NCBI GenBank assembly: GCA_913060815.1
Contig: CAJXSZ010000016.1
Location: 1-64,000, forward strand
Origin: an uncultured Sulfitobacter sp.
Lineage (GTDB): Bacteria; Pseudomonadota; Alphaproteobacteria; Rhodobacterales; Rhodobacteraceae
Direction of reading: 5' to 3'
DNA length: 64,000 bases
Of this stretch, positions 25,416 through 36,886 are shown piece by piece. The notes below the pieces were generated by a model. The model did not search any database. It saw only the letters and a list, made by a program, of their open reading frames with translations, and had not been told where the DNA came from. The first letter of the stretch is position 1; each line of letters opens with the position of its first letter. The translations under genes were made by a program, and so were the position numbers.

Positions 25416-27092
25416 CTAGAACAGACCTTCAACTTCGCCCGCGTCGTTCAAACCGATGCTCTCAGCCGATGGTACCCGTGGCAGCCCCGGCATGGTCATG
25501 ATCTCACCGCAGATCGCCACCACGAACCCTGCACCCGCCGACAGGCGTACTTCACGCACAGGAATGTCAAAGCCCGTTGGCGCGCCGCGCTCGTTGGGAT
25601 CAGTGGTAAAGCTGTATTGCGTCTTGGCCATACAAACAGGCAGATTGCCATAGCCCTGCTCTTCCCATTCCTTGAGCTGGTTGAGGATTTTCTGATCCAT
25701 TTGTGCGCCGTCTGCACGATAGATTTTCGTAGCAATCGTGTTGATCTTCTCGGCCAGTGGCATGTCATCGGGATAGATCGGTGCGAAATTGCGTTCACCT
25801 GCCTCGATGGTTTCCACCACTTTGGTCGCCAGATCAGCAGAGCCTTCGGAGCCAAGCTCCCAGTGGCGCGACAGTACCGCCTCGGCGCCTTGGGTTGCGA
25901 CATAGTCCTTCACGGCCTGCACTTCGGCATCCGTGTCGGTGACGAAATGGTTGATCGCAACAACCACCGGAACGCCAAAGCTCTTCATGTTCTCGATGTG
26001 GCGGCCAAGGTTGGCACAACCGTTCTGCACCGCCTCGACGTTCTCGCCACCAAGGTCGGCCTTGGCCACGCCACCGTTCATTTTCATGGCGCGCACAGTG
26101 GCCACCACAACCACGCATGAGGGCGCCAGCCCCGCTTTGCGGCACTTGATGTTCAGGAACTTCTCGGCACCAAGGTCCGCGCCAAAGCCCGCTTCGGTCA
26201 CCACATAATCGGCAAGTTTCAGCGCAGTTGTTGTGGCAATGACAGAGTTACAGCCATGCGCGATATTGGCGAAAGGACCGCCATGAACGAACGCAGGATT
26301 GTTTTCCAGCGTCTGTACGATGTTGGGCTGCATCGCGTCCTTGAGCAAAACGGTCATCGCGCCATGCGCTTTGATATCGCGCGCAAAGACGGGGGATTTG
26401 TCGCGGCGGTAAGCTACGATCATGCTACCCAGACGCTCTTGCAGGTCTGCAAGGTCCTTGGCCAGACACAGGATCGCCATCACTTCGGACGCAACCGTGA
26501 TGTCAAAGCCCGCCTCACGCGGGAAGCCGTTGGCAACGCCGCCAAGGCTCGCCGTGATCTGACGCAACGCACGGTCGTTCATGTCGACAACTCGGCGCCA
26601 CACCACGCGGCGGGTGTCGATCTCGAGCGCGTTACCCCAGTAAATGTGGTTGTCGATCATCGCAGACAGCAACGAATGCGCGGAGGTGATCGCGTGGAAG
26701 TCGCCTGTGAAATGCAGGTTCATCTCTTCCATGGGAACGATCTGGGCATAGCCACCACCAGCGGCCCCGCCTTTCATGCCGAAGTTAGGCCCAAGCGACG
26801 CTTCGCGGATACACATGGCTGCGTTCTTGCCGATGCGGTTCAAACCGTCACCAAGACCCACGGTCGTCGTTGTCTTGCCTTCACCCGCAGGTGTCGGGTT
26901 GATCGCGGTTACGAGGATCAGCTTACCGTCTTTGCGGCCCTGAACGGAATTGATGAACGTCTGGGAGACTTTCGCTTTGTCATGGCCATAGGGGAGCAAA
27001 TCCTCATGCGAAATCCCAAGCTTTGCGCCAATCTCCTGAATTGGTTTCTTGGTCGCTTCGCGCGCGATTTGAATGTCGGTTTTGAAAGCCAT
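25416..27092 (-). CDS. fhs: Formate--tetrahydrofolate ligase
   Basis: The 558-residue enzyme makes 10-formyl-THF from formate, THF and ATP. The ATP-binding loop [19 protein letters not shown], the FTHFS signature [22 protein letters not shown] and [19 protein letters not shown] are all visible. The start at 27092 ([10 protein letters not shown]) has GGGGG five bases upstream on the coding strand; the longer frame to 27149 starts before this site. With folD it links formate oxidation state to serine/glycine metabolism, a typical roseobacter trait. Confidence 0.96.
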   Translation of the reverse strand: MAFKTDIQIAREATKKPIQEIGAKLGISHEDLLPYGHDKAKVSQTFINSVQGRKDGKLILVTAINPTPAGEGKTTTTVGLGDGLNRIGKNAAMCIREASLGPNFGMKGGAAGGGYAQIVPMEEMNLHFTGDFHAITSAHSLLSAMIDNHIYWGNALEIDTRRVVWRRVVDMNDRALRQITASLGGVANGFPREAGFDITVASEVMAILCLAKDLADLQERLGSMIVAYRRDKSPVFARDIKAHGAMTVLLKDAMQPNIVQTLENNPAFVHGGPFANIAHGCNSVIATTTALKLADYVVTEAGFGADLGAEKFLNIKCRKAGLAPSCVVVVATVRAMKMNGGVAKADLGGENVEAVQNGCANLGRHIENMKSFGVPVVVAINHFVTDTDAEVQAVKDYVATQGAEAVLSRHWELGSEGSADLATKVVETIEAGERNFAPIYPDDMPLAEKINTIATKIYRADGAQMDQKILNQLKEWEEQGYGNLPVCMAKTQYSFTTDPNERGAPTGFDIPVREVRLSAGAGFVVAICGEIMTMPGLPRVPSAESIGLNDAGEVEGLF

Positions 27093-27274
27093 GGTATCCC
27101 CCATAAATATGCCGCTTCGGCCTGTTCTAACATTGGCATACAAGCGCATGCCAGCACAGCACGTCAGGATTGCGACATATCAAAGCTGCCTTGCGGCGCA
27201 GATGCCCCCCAGCGTTTCGTTTAAGAAACCTCCGCACAGTCACCCTGCAAAAGCACTTGTCATTTTGAACGCGC

Positions 27275-27293
27275 AGGTCATTATTGTTGACCT
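27275..27293. promoter_or_regulatory. Perfect inverted repeat operator candidate ahead of the ABC importer
   Basis: AGGTCA (27275-27280) and TGACCT (27288-27293) are exact reverse complements with a seven-base spacer, 23 bases before the substrate-binding protein start. A possible promoter, TTGTCA (27257-27262), 17-base spacer, ATTATT (27280-27285), overlaps the repeat, which would suit a repressor. The binding protein is unknown. Confidence 0.45.
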
Positions 27294-27316
27294 AACTATA
27301 AAACAGGGAATCTACG

Positions 27317-28897
27317 ATGAAACTCACGACGGCACTGACGATGACCGCCATGCTTTTGACCACTGCTGCACCGCTGAGCGCCGAGACGCTCCGCTGGGCG
27401 CGCTCTGGCGATGCATTGACGCTTGATCCACACGCCCAGAACGAAGGGCCAACCCACACCATCCGCCACCAGATGTACGAGCCACTGATCATCCGTGACG
27501 TGACAGGCGCATTCGTGCCCACACTGGCCACCGACTGGGCACCAAAGGCCGACGACCCGAACGTCTGGGTCTTTAACCTGCGCGAAGGTGTGAAATTCCA
27601 CGATGGCGCTGACTTTACCGCCGAGGACGTGGTGTTTAGCTTTAACCGCGCCAAGCAGCCCAACTCGGATATGAAAGAGCTTATCGGCTCCATCACCGAG
27701 GTGCGCGCTGTGGATGATTTCACTGTCGAGATCGTCACAGACGGGCCAAACCCGATCCTGCCCTCCAACCTGACCAACCTGTTCATGATGGACAAAGGCT
27801 GGACCGAGGCGAACAACACAGTCGACGTGCAGGACTTTGAAGGCGGCGAAATCACGCACGCAACCCTCAACGTAAACGGCACCGGCCCCTACACGCTGAC
27901 CAGCCGCGAGCCTGATGTGAAAACCGTCATGACCCGCAATGAAAACTACTGGGGCATCAACGACTTCCCCATGGAAGTAAGCGAGATCGTCTACACCCCG
28001 ATCCAGAACGCCGCTACCCGCGTGGCCGCCATGCTGTCGGGTGAGATCGACTTCCTGCAAGACATGCCCGTGCAAGACCTCGAGCGTGTGAACGCCGCCG
28101 ACGGTCTGGTGGTCAAGCAGGCACCACAGAACCGCGTGATCTTCTTTGGCATGAACCAAGGCGCGGATGACATAGAGGCGGATAACATCGATGGTAAGAA
28201 CCCGCTGGCGGACGTGCGCGTGCGCAAGGCGATGTCCATGGCCATCAACCGCGATGCCATCAAGCAGGTCGTTATGCGCGGTCAGTCACAGCCTGCGGGT
28301 ATGATCGCCCCGCCCTTCGTGAACGGCTGGACCGCCGAGATGGACGCGGAGTCCTCCACTGATATCGAAGGTGCAAAGGCGCTGATGGAAGAGGCAGGAT
28401 ATGCCGACGGTTTCTCCATTCGCCTTGATTGCCCGAACGATCGCTATGTCAACGACGAGGGCATCTGTCAGGCGGCCGTGGGCATGTTGGGCCAGATCGG
28501 CGTCACCGTGAACCTTGATGCCAAGCCAAAGGCACAGCACTTCCCGCTGATCACCGATGGCAGCACAGACTTCTATATGCTCGGTTGGGGCGTGCCGACT
28601 TACGACTCCGAGTATGTGTTCAACTTCCTTGTACACGGTCGCGAAGAAGAAATCGGTACGTGGAACGGTACAGGTTTCAACGATGCCGATCTGAACGCAA
28701 AGATCAAATCGCTGGCCTCCAACACAGACCTTGAGGCACGCAACGCCGACATCGCCAGCATCTGGCGCACTGTGCAGGACGAAGCGCTCTATATCCCGAT
28801 CCACCATCAGGTGCTGAACTGGGGCATGGCAGAGAACGTCGGTATCGAAGTCGATGCCGAAGACCAGCCAAAGGTCAAATTCTTCACCATGAAGTAA
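27317..28897 (+). CDS. Peptide-type ABC transporter substrate-binding protein (SBP family 5)
   Basis: The 526-residue periplasmic protein has a signal peptide ending PLSAE, then the family 5 pattern LRWARSGDALTLDPHAQNEGPT, LIIRDVTGAFVPTLATDW and WVFNLREGVKFHDGADFTAEDVVFS. It delivers substrate to the permeases encoded at 29029-30980. Family 5 binds peptides, nickel, or sugars; a peptide is most likely here but is not proven. A stable GC hairpin follows the stop, so this message can be more abundant than the permease part. Confidence 0.9.
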   Translation: MKLTTALTMTAMLLTTAAPLSAETLRWARSGDALTLDPHAQNEGPTHTIRHQMYEPLIIRDVTGAFVPTLATDWAPKADDPNVWVFNLREGVKFHDGADFTAEDVVFSFNRAKQPNSDMKELIGSITEVRAVDDFTVEIVTDGPNPILPSNLTNLFMMDKGWTEANNTVDVQDFEGGEITHATLNVNGTGPYTLTSREPDVKTVMTRNENYWGINDFPMEVSEIVYTPIQNAATRVAAMLSGEIDFLQDMPVQDLERVNAADGLVVKQAPQNRVIFFGMNQGADDIEADNIDGKNPLADVRVRKAMSMAINRDAIKQVVMRGQSQPAGMIAPPFVNGWTAEMDAESSTDIEGAKALMEEAGYADGFSIRLDCPNDRYVNDEGICQAAVGMLGQIGVTVNLDAKPKAQHFPLITDGSTDFYMLGWGVPTYDSEYVFNFLVHGREEEIGTWNGTGFNDADLNAKIKSLASNTDLEARNADIASIWRTVQDEALYIPIHHQVLNWGMAENVGIEVDAEDQPKVKFFTMK

Positions 28898-28904
28898 ACG
28901 CTAC

Positions 28905-28934
28905 GCGGCGCGCCTGAGAAATCGGGCGCGCCGC
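28905..28934 (+). terminator. Very GC-rich hairpin between binding-protein and permease genes
   Basis: GCGGCGCGCC (28905-28914) pairs perfectly with GGCGCGCCGC (28925-28934), loop of 10, eight bases after the stop. No U-run follows. This position is typical of structures that protect the binding-protein message from 3' decay and lower permease yield. Confidence 0.55.
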
Positions 28935-29028
28935 TACCTGCTTGCCCCGCGCGGCAATGCCCATTATTCCATCGATCCTTATCTGACCACGGCGTGCCCT
29001 GCGCGCTCAACCCTCTGAGGCGCTTGCC

Positions 29029-30009
29029 ATGCTGGCCTATATCATCCGCCGCGTTGCCCAATCCGCGCTTGTCCTGCTTGTGGTGGGCCTTGCCGCATTC
29101 TCTATGTTCCGTTTCGTCGGCGATCCCGTCGAGAACATGCTGGGCCAAGAACGCACCGCCGCCGACATCGAGCGGCTGCGCGAACAGCTTGGCCTCGACC
29201 AGAATTTCGTCGTGCAATATTACAAATTCCTAGAAGGCGCTGTGCAGGGTAATTTCGGCGTCAGCTACCGCCAAGGACGCCCAGTGGCAGAGATATTGAT
29301 CGAGCGCGCGCCCGCCACGCTGGAGCTTGCCGCCGTGTCGGGGGTGCTGGCAATTCTCTTTGGCATCGCCTTGGGCGTGTTCACCGCCATTCGCCGCGAC
29401 GGGTGGGTCGCAAACGGGATTATGTCAGCGTCCCTTATCGGCGTCTCGCTGCCAACTTTTCTCATCGGCATCCTGCTGATCTACATCTTCTCGGTAGAAC
29501 TCGGCTGGCTCCCCAGTTTCGGACGGGGAGAGACGGTACAGGTCGGCAACTGGTCCACCGGTTTTCTGACTTCCTCAGGCCTCAAAGCACTTGTCTTGCC
29601 CTCCATAACACTGGGCCTCTACCAAATGACCCTCATCATGCGGCTGGTCCGCTCCGAAATGCTCGAAGTGCTGCGGCAGGACTACATCCGCTTTGCGCGT
29701 GCCCGTGGACTGCGTAGCCGCGCGATCAACTTCCGCCACGCGCTCAAAAACACCATGGTTCCCGTGATCACCGTGATCGGGCTACAGGTTGGCTCCATTA
29801 TCGCCTTCGCCATCATCACCGAGACTGTGTTCCAATGGCCGGGCGTGGGTCTGCTGTTCATCAACGCGGTGCAATTTGTCGATATCCCTGTGATGGCGGC
29901 CTATCTAATGCTCATTTCCGTCATGTTCGTCTCGATCAACCTTATCGTCGACATGCTTTATTTCCTCATTGATCCGCGCTTGCGGCTCGACCGCGCGGGA
30001 GGCCACTGA
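29029..30009 (+). CDS. Peptide-type ABC transporter permease, DppB-like
   Basis: The 326-residue inner-membrane protein has about six helices, begins MLAYIIRRVAQSALVLLVVG, and carries the DppB-family EAA loop RQDYIRFARARGLRSRAINFRHALKN. It forms the channel with the next protein. Its TGA overlaps the next ATG by one base (TGATG). Confidence 0.9.
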   Translation: MLAYIIRRVAQSALVLLVVGLAAFSMFRFVGDPVENMLGQERTAADIERLREQLGLDQNFVVQYYKFLEGAVQGNFGVSYRQGRPVAEILIERAPATLELAAVSGVLAILFGIALGVFTAIRRDGWVANGIMSASLIGVSLPTFLIGILLIYIFSVELGWLPSFGRGETVQVGNWSTGFLTSSGLKALVLPSITLGLYQMTLIMRLVRSEMLEVLRQDYIRFARARGLRSRAINFRHALKNTMVPVITVIGLQVGSIIAFAIITETVFQWPGVGLLFINAVQFVDIPVMAAYLMLISVMFVSINLIVDMLYFLIDPRLRLDRAGGH

Positions 30010-30980
30010 TGACCGATACATCCCATAAATCAGACGCTGAGATCATCGCACCCAAACTGGCCGAGAAGTCACGCCTGCGCGTCTTCCTCGACAGCGATAT
30101 CTTCTATGCTTTCCGCCGCTCGCCTGTAGCGGTCGTGTCCACTGTTGTTGTGCTTATTCTCGTGCTTTCGGCTGTCTTCGCACCGCTGGTTGCACCCACG
30201 AACCCCTTCGACCCCTCGTCGCTCAACCTGATGAACGGCTTTTCCTCGCCGATGCAGCCCAACGCCTTTACAGGTGATACCTTCCTGTTGGGCACCGACG
30301 ATCAGGGGCGAGACGTCTTTTCCACCATCCTCTACGGCATGCGCGTTTCGCTGTTTGTGGGCGTAGCGGCCGTGCTGCTGGCAATGGTTCTGGGCATCAC
30401 GCTGGGCCTGATCTCAGGCTATGTGGGTGGCTGGACCGAGACGATCATCATGCGCGTGGCAGACGTGCAGCTCACCTTCCCCTCCATCCTCATCGCCATG
30501 CTGATCTTTGGCGTGGCCAAAGGGTTCACCCCTGTTGAATACCGCGATCAAATGGCAATCTGGGTACTGATCCTGGCAATTGGGCTCAGCGATTGGGTGC
30601 AATTCGCGCGCGTCGTGCGCGGGGCCACGCTGGTCGAGAAGCGCAAGGAATACGTCGAGGCCGCGCGCCTCATTGGCCGCACGCCCTTCGCCATTATGCT
30701 GCGCCACATCCTGCCAAATGTGCTCTCGCCCGTGCTGGTTATTGCGACGATCTCACTCGCGCTGGCCATCATCGCCGAAGCGACCCTCAGCTTTCTCGGC
30801 GTCGGCGCCCCTGCGACACAGCCGTCGCTCGGGACGCTCATCCGCATCGGCCAAGGCTACCTCTTCTCTGGCGAGTGGTGGATTCTCCTCTTCCCCGCCG
30901 TCACCCTGCTGATGCTGGCGCTCAGCGTGAACTTGCTGGGCGACTGGCTCCGCGATGCTTTGAACCCGAGGTTGCGCTGA
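30009..30980 (+). CDS. Peptide-type ABC transporter permease, DppC-like
   Basis: The 323-residue partner has a cytoplasmic N terminus, a first helix at VVSTVVVLILVLSAVFAPLV, then LGTDDQGRDVFSTILYGMRVSL and the EAA loop EYVEAARLIGRTPFAIMLRHILPN. These are hallmarks of the DppC/OppC family. Both ends overlap neighbours by one base (TGATG), so the four downstream genes are co-translated. Confidence 0.9.
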   Translation: MTDTSHKSDAEIIAPKLAEKSRLRVFLDSDIFYAFRRSPVAVVSTVVVLILVLSAVFAPLVAPTNPFDPSSLNLMNGFSSPMQPNAFTGDTFLLGTDDQGRDVFSTILYGMRVSLFVGVAAVLLAMVLGITLGLISGYVGGWTETIIMRVADVQLTFPSILIAMLIFGVAKGFTPVEYRDQMAIWVLILAIGLSDWVQFARVVRGATLVEKRKEYVEAARLIGRTPFAIMLRHILPNVLSPVLVIATISLALAIIAEATLSFLGVGAPATQPSLGTLIRIGQGYLFSGEWWILLFPAVTLLMLALSVNLLGDWLRDALNPRLR

Positions 30981-31954
30981 TGTCCGATCCTGTCCTCTCA
31001 ATCCGTAACCTCTGCGTCGAAATCCCCACGCGCGCGGGCATCGTGCGCCCCGTAGACAGTGTAAGCTACGATATCGCGGCAGGTGAAATCCTCGGCGTGG
31101 TCGGCGAAAGCGGCGCGGGGAAGTCCATGGCGGGTAACGCCGTGATTGGCCTTCTGAACCCACCTGCCCGCATCGCCTCTGGCGAGATTTGGCTGAACGG
31201 CAAACGTATCGACACGCTTAAGGGCGACGCCATGCGCCGGTTGTGCGGCAAACATATCGGTATGGTGTTCCAGGACCCGCTTACCTCCCTCAATCCGCTG
31301 CTGAGTATCGGTGACCAGCTTACCGAAACGATGCTCACCCACCTCGACATCTCTCGCGAGGACGCCCGCAAACGCGCCATCGCCGCCCTTGAAGAAGTCG
31401 GCATCCCCGGTGCGGCCGAGCGGATCGACAGCTACCCGCATGAATTCAGCGGCGGCATGCGCCAGCGTGTCGTGATCGCCCTCGCCCTGTGCGCCGAACC
31501 ATCGCTCGTGATCGCGGACGAGCCGACAACCGCCCTCGACGTTTCGGTCCAGGCGCAGATCATCGCACTGCTGAAACGCCTCTGCCGCAACCGTGGCACT
31601 GCCGTTATGCTCATCACCCACGACATGGGCGTAATCGCCGAGGCCGCAGACCGCGTTGCCGTGATGTACGCAGGCCGCCTTGCCGAGCTGGGCAGCGTGC
31701 GCGATGTGCTCACCGCGCCCAGACACCCCTATACCCACGGCCTCATGGCCTCTACGCCGCTGGCCTCCGCAGGACAGCCGCGCCTGCACCAGATCGAAGG
31801 AGCCATGCCGCGTCTGACGGCTATTCCCGAAGGCTGCCCCTTTAATCCACGCTGCGAGCGGGCCGCGGACAAATGCCGTCAAGCCCCCGCACCCCGAATA
31901 GTAGACGGCCAAGCGGCCTGCTGGTTCCCCCGTGTGGCCGAGGAGGCCTCCTGA
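30980..31954 (+). CDS. Peptide-type ABC transporter ATP-binding protein, DppD-like
   Basis: The 324-residue ATPase has Walker A VGESGAGKSMAGNA, Q-loop GMVFQDPLTSLNP, signature FSGGMRQRVVIALAL and Walker B LVIADEPTTALD, with the oligopeptide/dipeptide C-terminal domain (GCPFNPRCERAADKC). The start at 30980 lies in the previous stop (TGATG). A longer in-frame frame from 30593 runs through the permease gene and is not used. Confidence 0.92.
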   Translation: MSDPVLSIRNLCVEIPTRAGIVRPVDSVSYDIAAGEILGVVGESGAGKSMAGNAVIGLLNPPARIASGEIWLNGKRIDTLKGDAMRRLCGKHIGMVFQDPLTSLNPLLSIGDQLTETMLTHLDISREDARKRAIAALEEVGIPGAAERIDSYPHEFSGGMRQRVVIALALCAEPSLVIADEPTTALDVSVQAQIIALLKRLCRNRGTAVMLITHDMGVIAEAADRVAVMYAGRLAELGSVRDVLTAPRHPYTHGLMASTPLASAGQPRLHQIEGAMPRLTAIPEGCPFNPRCERAADKCRQAPAPRIVDGQAACWFPRVAEEAS

Positions 31955-32916
31955 TGTCACTGATCTCCGTCCGACACCTCACCCGCACGTTCGATGTGTC
32001 AAAGCCATGGCTCAACCGCGTGATCGAGCGGCGCAAGAAGGCCTTTCTCACCGCGGTCTCCGAGGTTGATTTCAACGTCGAGGCCCAGACCACCTATGCG
32101 TTGGTCGGCGAGAGCGGCTCGGGCAAATCCACCATCGGGCGCATGCTTGTGGGGCTGCTTACGCCAACCAGCGGTGATGTGGAGATCAACGGCGTCAACC
32201 TTGCCTCCGAGACGGACGCCGCGAAAATCGACCACATCCGTTCCGACATCCAGATGATCTTCCAGGACCCTTTTGCCTCGCTCAACCCGCGCTGGCGCGT
32301 GCGTGACATCATCGTGGAGCCTGTGGCCGCCCGCGGTGGCGACACAACTGGGCTGGCCGAGAAACTGCTGGAGCAAGTCGGGCTATCGGCCCTCGACGCA
32401 GGTAAGTTCCCGCACGAGTTTTCAGGCGGTCAGCGCCAGCGTATCTGCATCGCCCGCGCGCTCTCCTCGGAACCAAAGCTCATCGTCTGCGACGAGCCGA
32501 CCTCCGCGCTCGACGTCTCCGTACAGGCTCAGGTCCTCAATCTGATGAGCGATCTCAAAGACAACTTCGGCCTCACCTACGTGCTCATCAGCCACGACCT
32601 CACCGTGGTGCGCCACATGGCCGACCGCATCGGCGTGCTCTATCTGGGCCGCTTGGTCGAGGAGGCAGCACCCGAGGATCTCTTCAACAACACCAAACAT
32701 CCCTACACGCAAATGCTGCTGGAGGCGGCCCCTCGCATGGACGGGTTTGGCCGCGAGGCTAAATTGCCAGAGGGTGAGATCCCCGATCCGATCAATCCAC
32801 CCTCAGGCTGTGCGTTTAACCCGCGCTGCCCGCTTGCGGTGGAGCGGTGCCGCACCGAGCGGCCAAAGATGCGCGATATCGGCAATACCCGCGTCGCCTG
32901 TCACCTCGCAGAGTAG
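31954..32916 (+). CDS. Peptide-type ABC transporter ATP-binding protein, DppF-like
   Basis: The 320-residue second ATPase has Walker A VGESGSGKSTIGRML, Q-loop QMIFQDPFASLNPRW, signature FSGGQRQRICIARAL and Walker B LIVCDEPTSALDVS, with the C-terminal GCAFNPRCPLAVERC. It pairs with the DppD-like subunit. It starts in the previous stop (TGATG, 31954). Only three bases separate its stop from the convergent MOSC gene. Confidence 0.92.
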   Translation: MSLISVRHLTRTFDVSKPWLNRVIERRKKAFLTAVSEVDFNVEAQTTYALVGESGSGKSTIGRMLVGLLTPTSGDVEINGVNLASETDAAKIDHIRSDIQMIFQDPFASLNPRWRVRDIIVEPVAARGGDTTGLAEKLLEQVGLSALDAGKFPHEFSGGQRQRICIARALSSEPKLIVCDEPTSALDVSVQAQVLNLMSDLKDNFGLTYVLISHDLTVVRHMADRIGVLYLGRLVEEAAPEDLFNNTKHPYTQMLLEAAPRMDGFGREAKLPEGEIPDPINPPSGCAFNPRCPLAVERCRTERPKMRDIGNTRVACHLAE

Positions 32917-32919
32917 CGC

Positions 32920-33507
32920 TCAGAGCATCGTGGGCGCCCAAGGCCGCTGATCGGGAATATGCAGCCGCATCTTCTCACCCAGCACCAGTGTCCCCTCCCG
33001 CTCGACCCACGCAGTCACGCCGCGACGGCTCTTGGACGCCCCTTTGATCGCGGCGCCTTTGCCCGGCATGTCTTCCTCTATCCCGCGCGCAGGCAGCATG
33101 CAGGGATGGTTCTCCATATCCACGACGATCGTCGCCCCCGAGGCCGCTTGCAGCCGCGAGGATGGCGGGACATGGGTGAAATCGGCAATCCCCTCGATCA
33201 CAAGTGTCGCCCCCATATAGCTGGGGTCGAGCTTCTCAATCCCCATCGCGGCGGCAATCGCGGCCAGTTCCTCGGCGCTCATGACACACAGCTGGCGGGT
33301 ATTGCGTATCTCCGTGTCGCGCGGATATTGCGACAGTACGCGACTGCATGACGGCCGCGTGAGCCCGCCGTGATCTTCTCCCGCAGGACCGGCGAAATTC
33401 AAATCCAACCGCTCTTGTGGCGCCGCCTGCAAATCCGAAGCACGGTCGGGAACAACGCCCAGCCATGTGATCGTTGCATAAAAGTCCGTCGGGATAAGAG
33501 CTGGCAT
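32920..33507 (-). CDS. MOSC domain-containing protein
   Basis: The 195-residue protein carries MOSC-domain features: RQLCVMSAEELAAIAAAMG, GATLVIEGIADFTHVPPSSRL and the conserved cysteine in MENHPCMLPARGI. MOSC proteins bind or transfer molybdenum-cofactor sulfur, but small single-domain members have no assigned substrate. The start at 33507 has AAAGGAG seven bases upstream on the coding strand; the longer frame to 33528 would cover that site. It is separated from ftsH by a terminator. Confidence 0.78.
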   Translation of the reverse strand: MPALIPTDFYATITWLGVVPDRASDLQAAPQERLDLNFAGPAGEDHGGLTRPSCSRVLSQYPRDTEIRNTRQLCVMSAEELAAIAAAMGIEKLDPSYMGATLVIEGIADFTHVPPSSRLQAASGATIVVDMENHPCMLPARGIEEDMPGKGAAIKGASKSRRGVTAWVEREGTLVLGEKMRLHIPDQRPWAPTML

Positions 33508-33545
33508 CAAAGGTCTCCTTTCCTGCAATCGTGCAGGTCATGGCC

Positions 33546-33577
33546 AAAAAAGAAAAGGCCCCGCACGATGCAGGGCC
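33546..33577 (-). terminator. Rho-independent terminator of ftsH
   Basis: On the minus strand, GGCCCTGCA pairs with TGCGGGGCC (33557-33577, loop TCG, one G-U), followed by TTTTCTTTTTT (33546-33556). It is 37 bases after the ftsH stop and ends the long tol-tilS-ftsH transcription unit. Confidence 0.85.
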
Positions 33578-33613
33578 TATGATCTTTTGTGTCGTCCGAT
33601 TCACGTAATGTGA

Positions 33614-35539
<1,926 letters not shown>

Positions 35540-35617
35540 GGAAACTCTCCTGAATACATTCGGCCAAAGGGAGACTCCTCCAGCCACTCTCCTAAGATAG
35601 AGACTGCCGCGATTTGT

Positions 35618-36886
35618 TCAATGCGAAACGAGGAAAGAGGTGAAATCTGCGACGATCTGTGCAGTCCACTCGTCATTGTATCGCGCAAGGGGGGCAGCAA
35701 CCAGCATATCACCGCGCCAGACACTGGGGGATGCCGTCAACGTAGGCCGCGGCAGACCCGTTTCGCGCCAGTCTGGCAGCTGACCAATCGCCTCGCCCAA
35801 GGCCCGAATCTTCAGATCGGGCGCATGCGGCCCCTCCAGCCGCCAACGCGTGTCCCAGAGTGCATCCGTAGCTGTTACCAAATCCTTAACCGCGTTATAT
35901 TCGCGTGTGATCCGGAATTGGCCCTTCCGCTTCAAGATCATACAGCCTGCGATCGTCTTGCGCTGCTGGTCTGCCACATCCACGTCGAGCAACCCGGCCC
36001 GTACCCCACGCGGCGGATAGTCGTTCGATCCCACCCATTGTAGCGCCGCCGTGATCAGCCTGCGCTCAATCTCCGCAGGAATTGGCGGCTCAGGGCGCTC
36101 GGGTAGCAACAAATCGCCTGCCTCCTGCATCACATGCAGTTCAGCCTCCTGCCGGGCGTAATGCACCAGCGCAGCTTGCGCCTCGCGCAATGCAACCGCC
36201 GAAGCGTGGATCGTGTTCACTGTAACGCCCAAATCGTCCAACAACGGCAATGCTTTGCGCGCCCGCGTCCGCAGATATTGCGGGTCATCATTGCTGGGAT
36301 CTTCAACCCATTTCACATCGTGGCGCCGCAAGTACTCGCGCAGCGCCTGCCTGCTATGCTGGCACAGCGGCCGCGCCCACAGAATGCCGCCGCGCTCAAA
36401 TCGGGTCTGCATTTCGGCCAACCCGTCAATCCCCGCAGAGCGCCCCAACCGCATCAGGAAGTTCTCTGCGCTGTCATCCATCGTATGACCCAAAGCGATA
36501 TGCGCAATGCCCTTGGAGCGTGCCCACTCCGCCATGAGCTCGTACCGTGCATCGCGCGCAGCTGCAGGCAGGTTTCCGCGTGCCTGCCTGCCCTGCCAAG
36601 TCAGAATATCATGTGGAATGCTGGCTCGCGCACAATAGGCCGCGACTTCATCTGCTTCCGCACGGCTCTCGGTCCGTAACCCGTGATCCACAGTCACCGC
36701 AGCAATGGGATGGCCAGTTTGCGCCGACCAGCGGGCAAACAAATGCAGCAAAGCCATTGAGTCCCCCCCGCCTGAAACAGCAATGCCAATCGGGCTTTCG
36801 GGTATAGTAGGAAATGCGACATCCACAGAATGCAGCAGCACGGCGTCTTCGCCCTGCTGCGCCACCCATTCAGGGTCTAGCTGCAT
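35618..36886 (-). CDS. tilS: tRNA(Ile)-lysidine synthetase TilS
   Basis: TilS attaches lysine to C34 of tRNA-Ile(CAU), changing its reading from AUG to AUA. The 422-residue product has the PP-loop AVSGGGDSMALLHL, then VTVDHGLR, LGHTMDDSAENFLMRL and the RPL segment. The ATG overlaps the cpoB stop by ten bases, so it is coupled to the Tol-Pal genes. TilS before ftsH is a widely conserved pair. Confidence 0.93.
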   Translation of the reverse strand: MQLDPEWVAQQGEDAVLLHSVDVAFPTIPESPIGIAVSGGGDSMALLHLFARWSAQTGHPIAAVTVDHGLRTESRAEADEVAAYCARASIPHDILTWQGRQARGNLPAAARDARYELMAEWARSKGIAHIALGHTMDDSAENFLMRLGRSAGIDGLAEMQTRFERGGILWARPLCQHSRQALREYLRRHDVKWVEDPSNDDPQYLRTRARKALPLLDDLGVTVNTIHASAVALREAQAALVHYARQEAELHVMQEAGDLLLPERPEPPIPAEIERRLITAALQWVGSNDYPPRGVRAGLLDVDVADQQRKTIAGCMILKRKGQFRITREYNAVKDLVTATDALWDTRWRLEGPHAPDLKIRALGEAIGQLPDWRETGLPRPTLTASPSVWRGDMLVAAPLARYNDEWTAQIVADFTSFLVSH

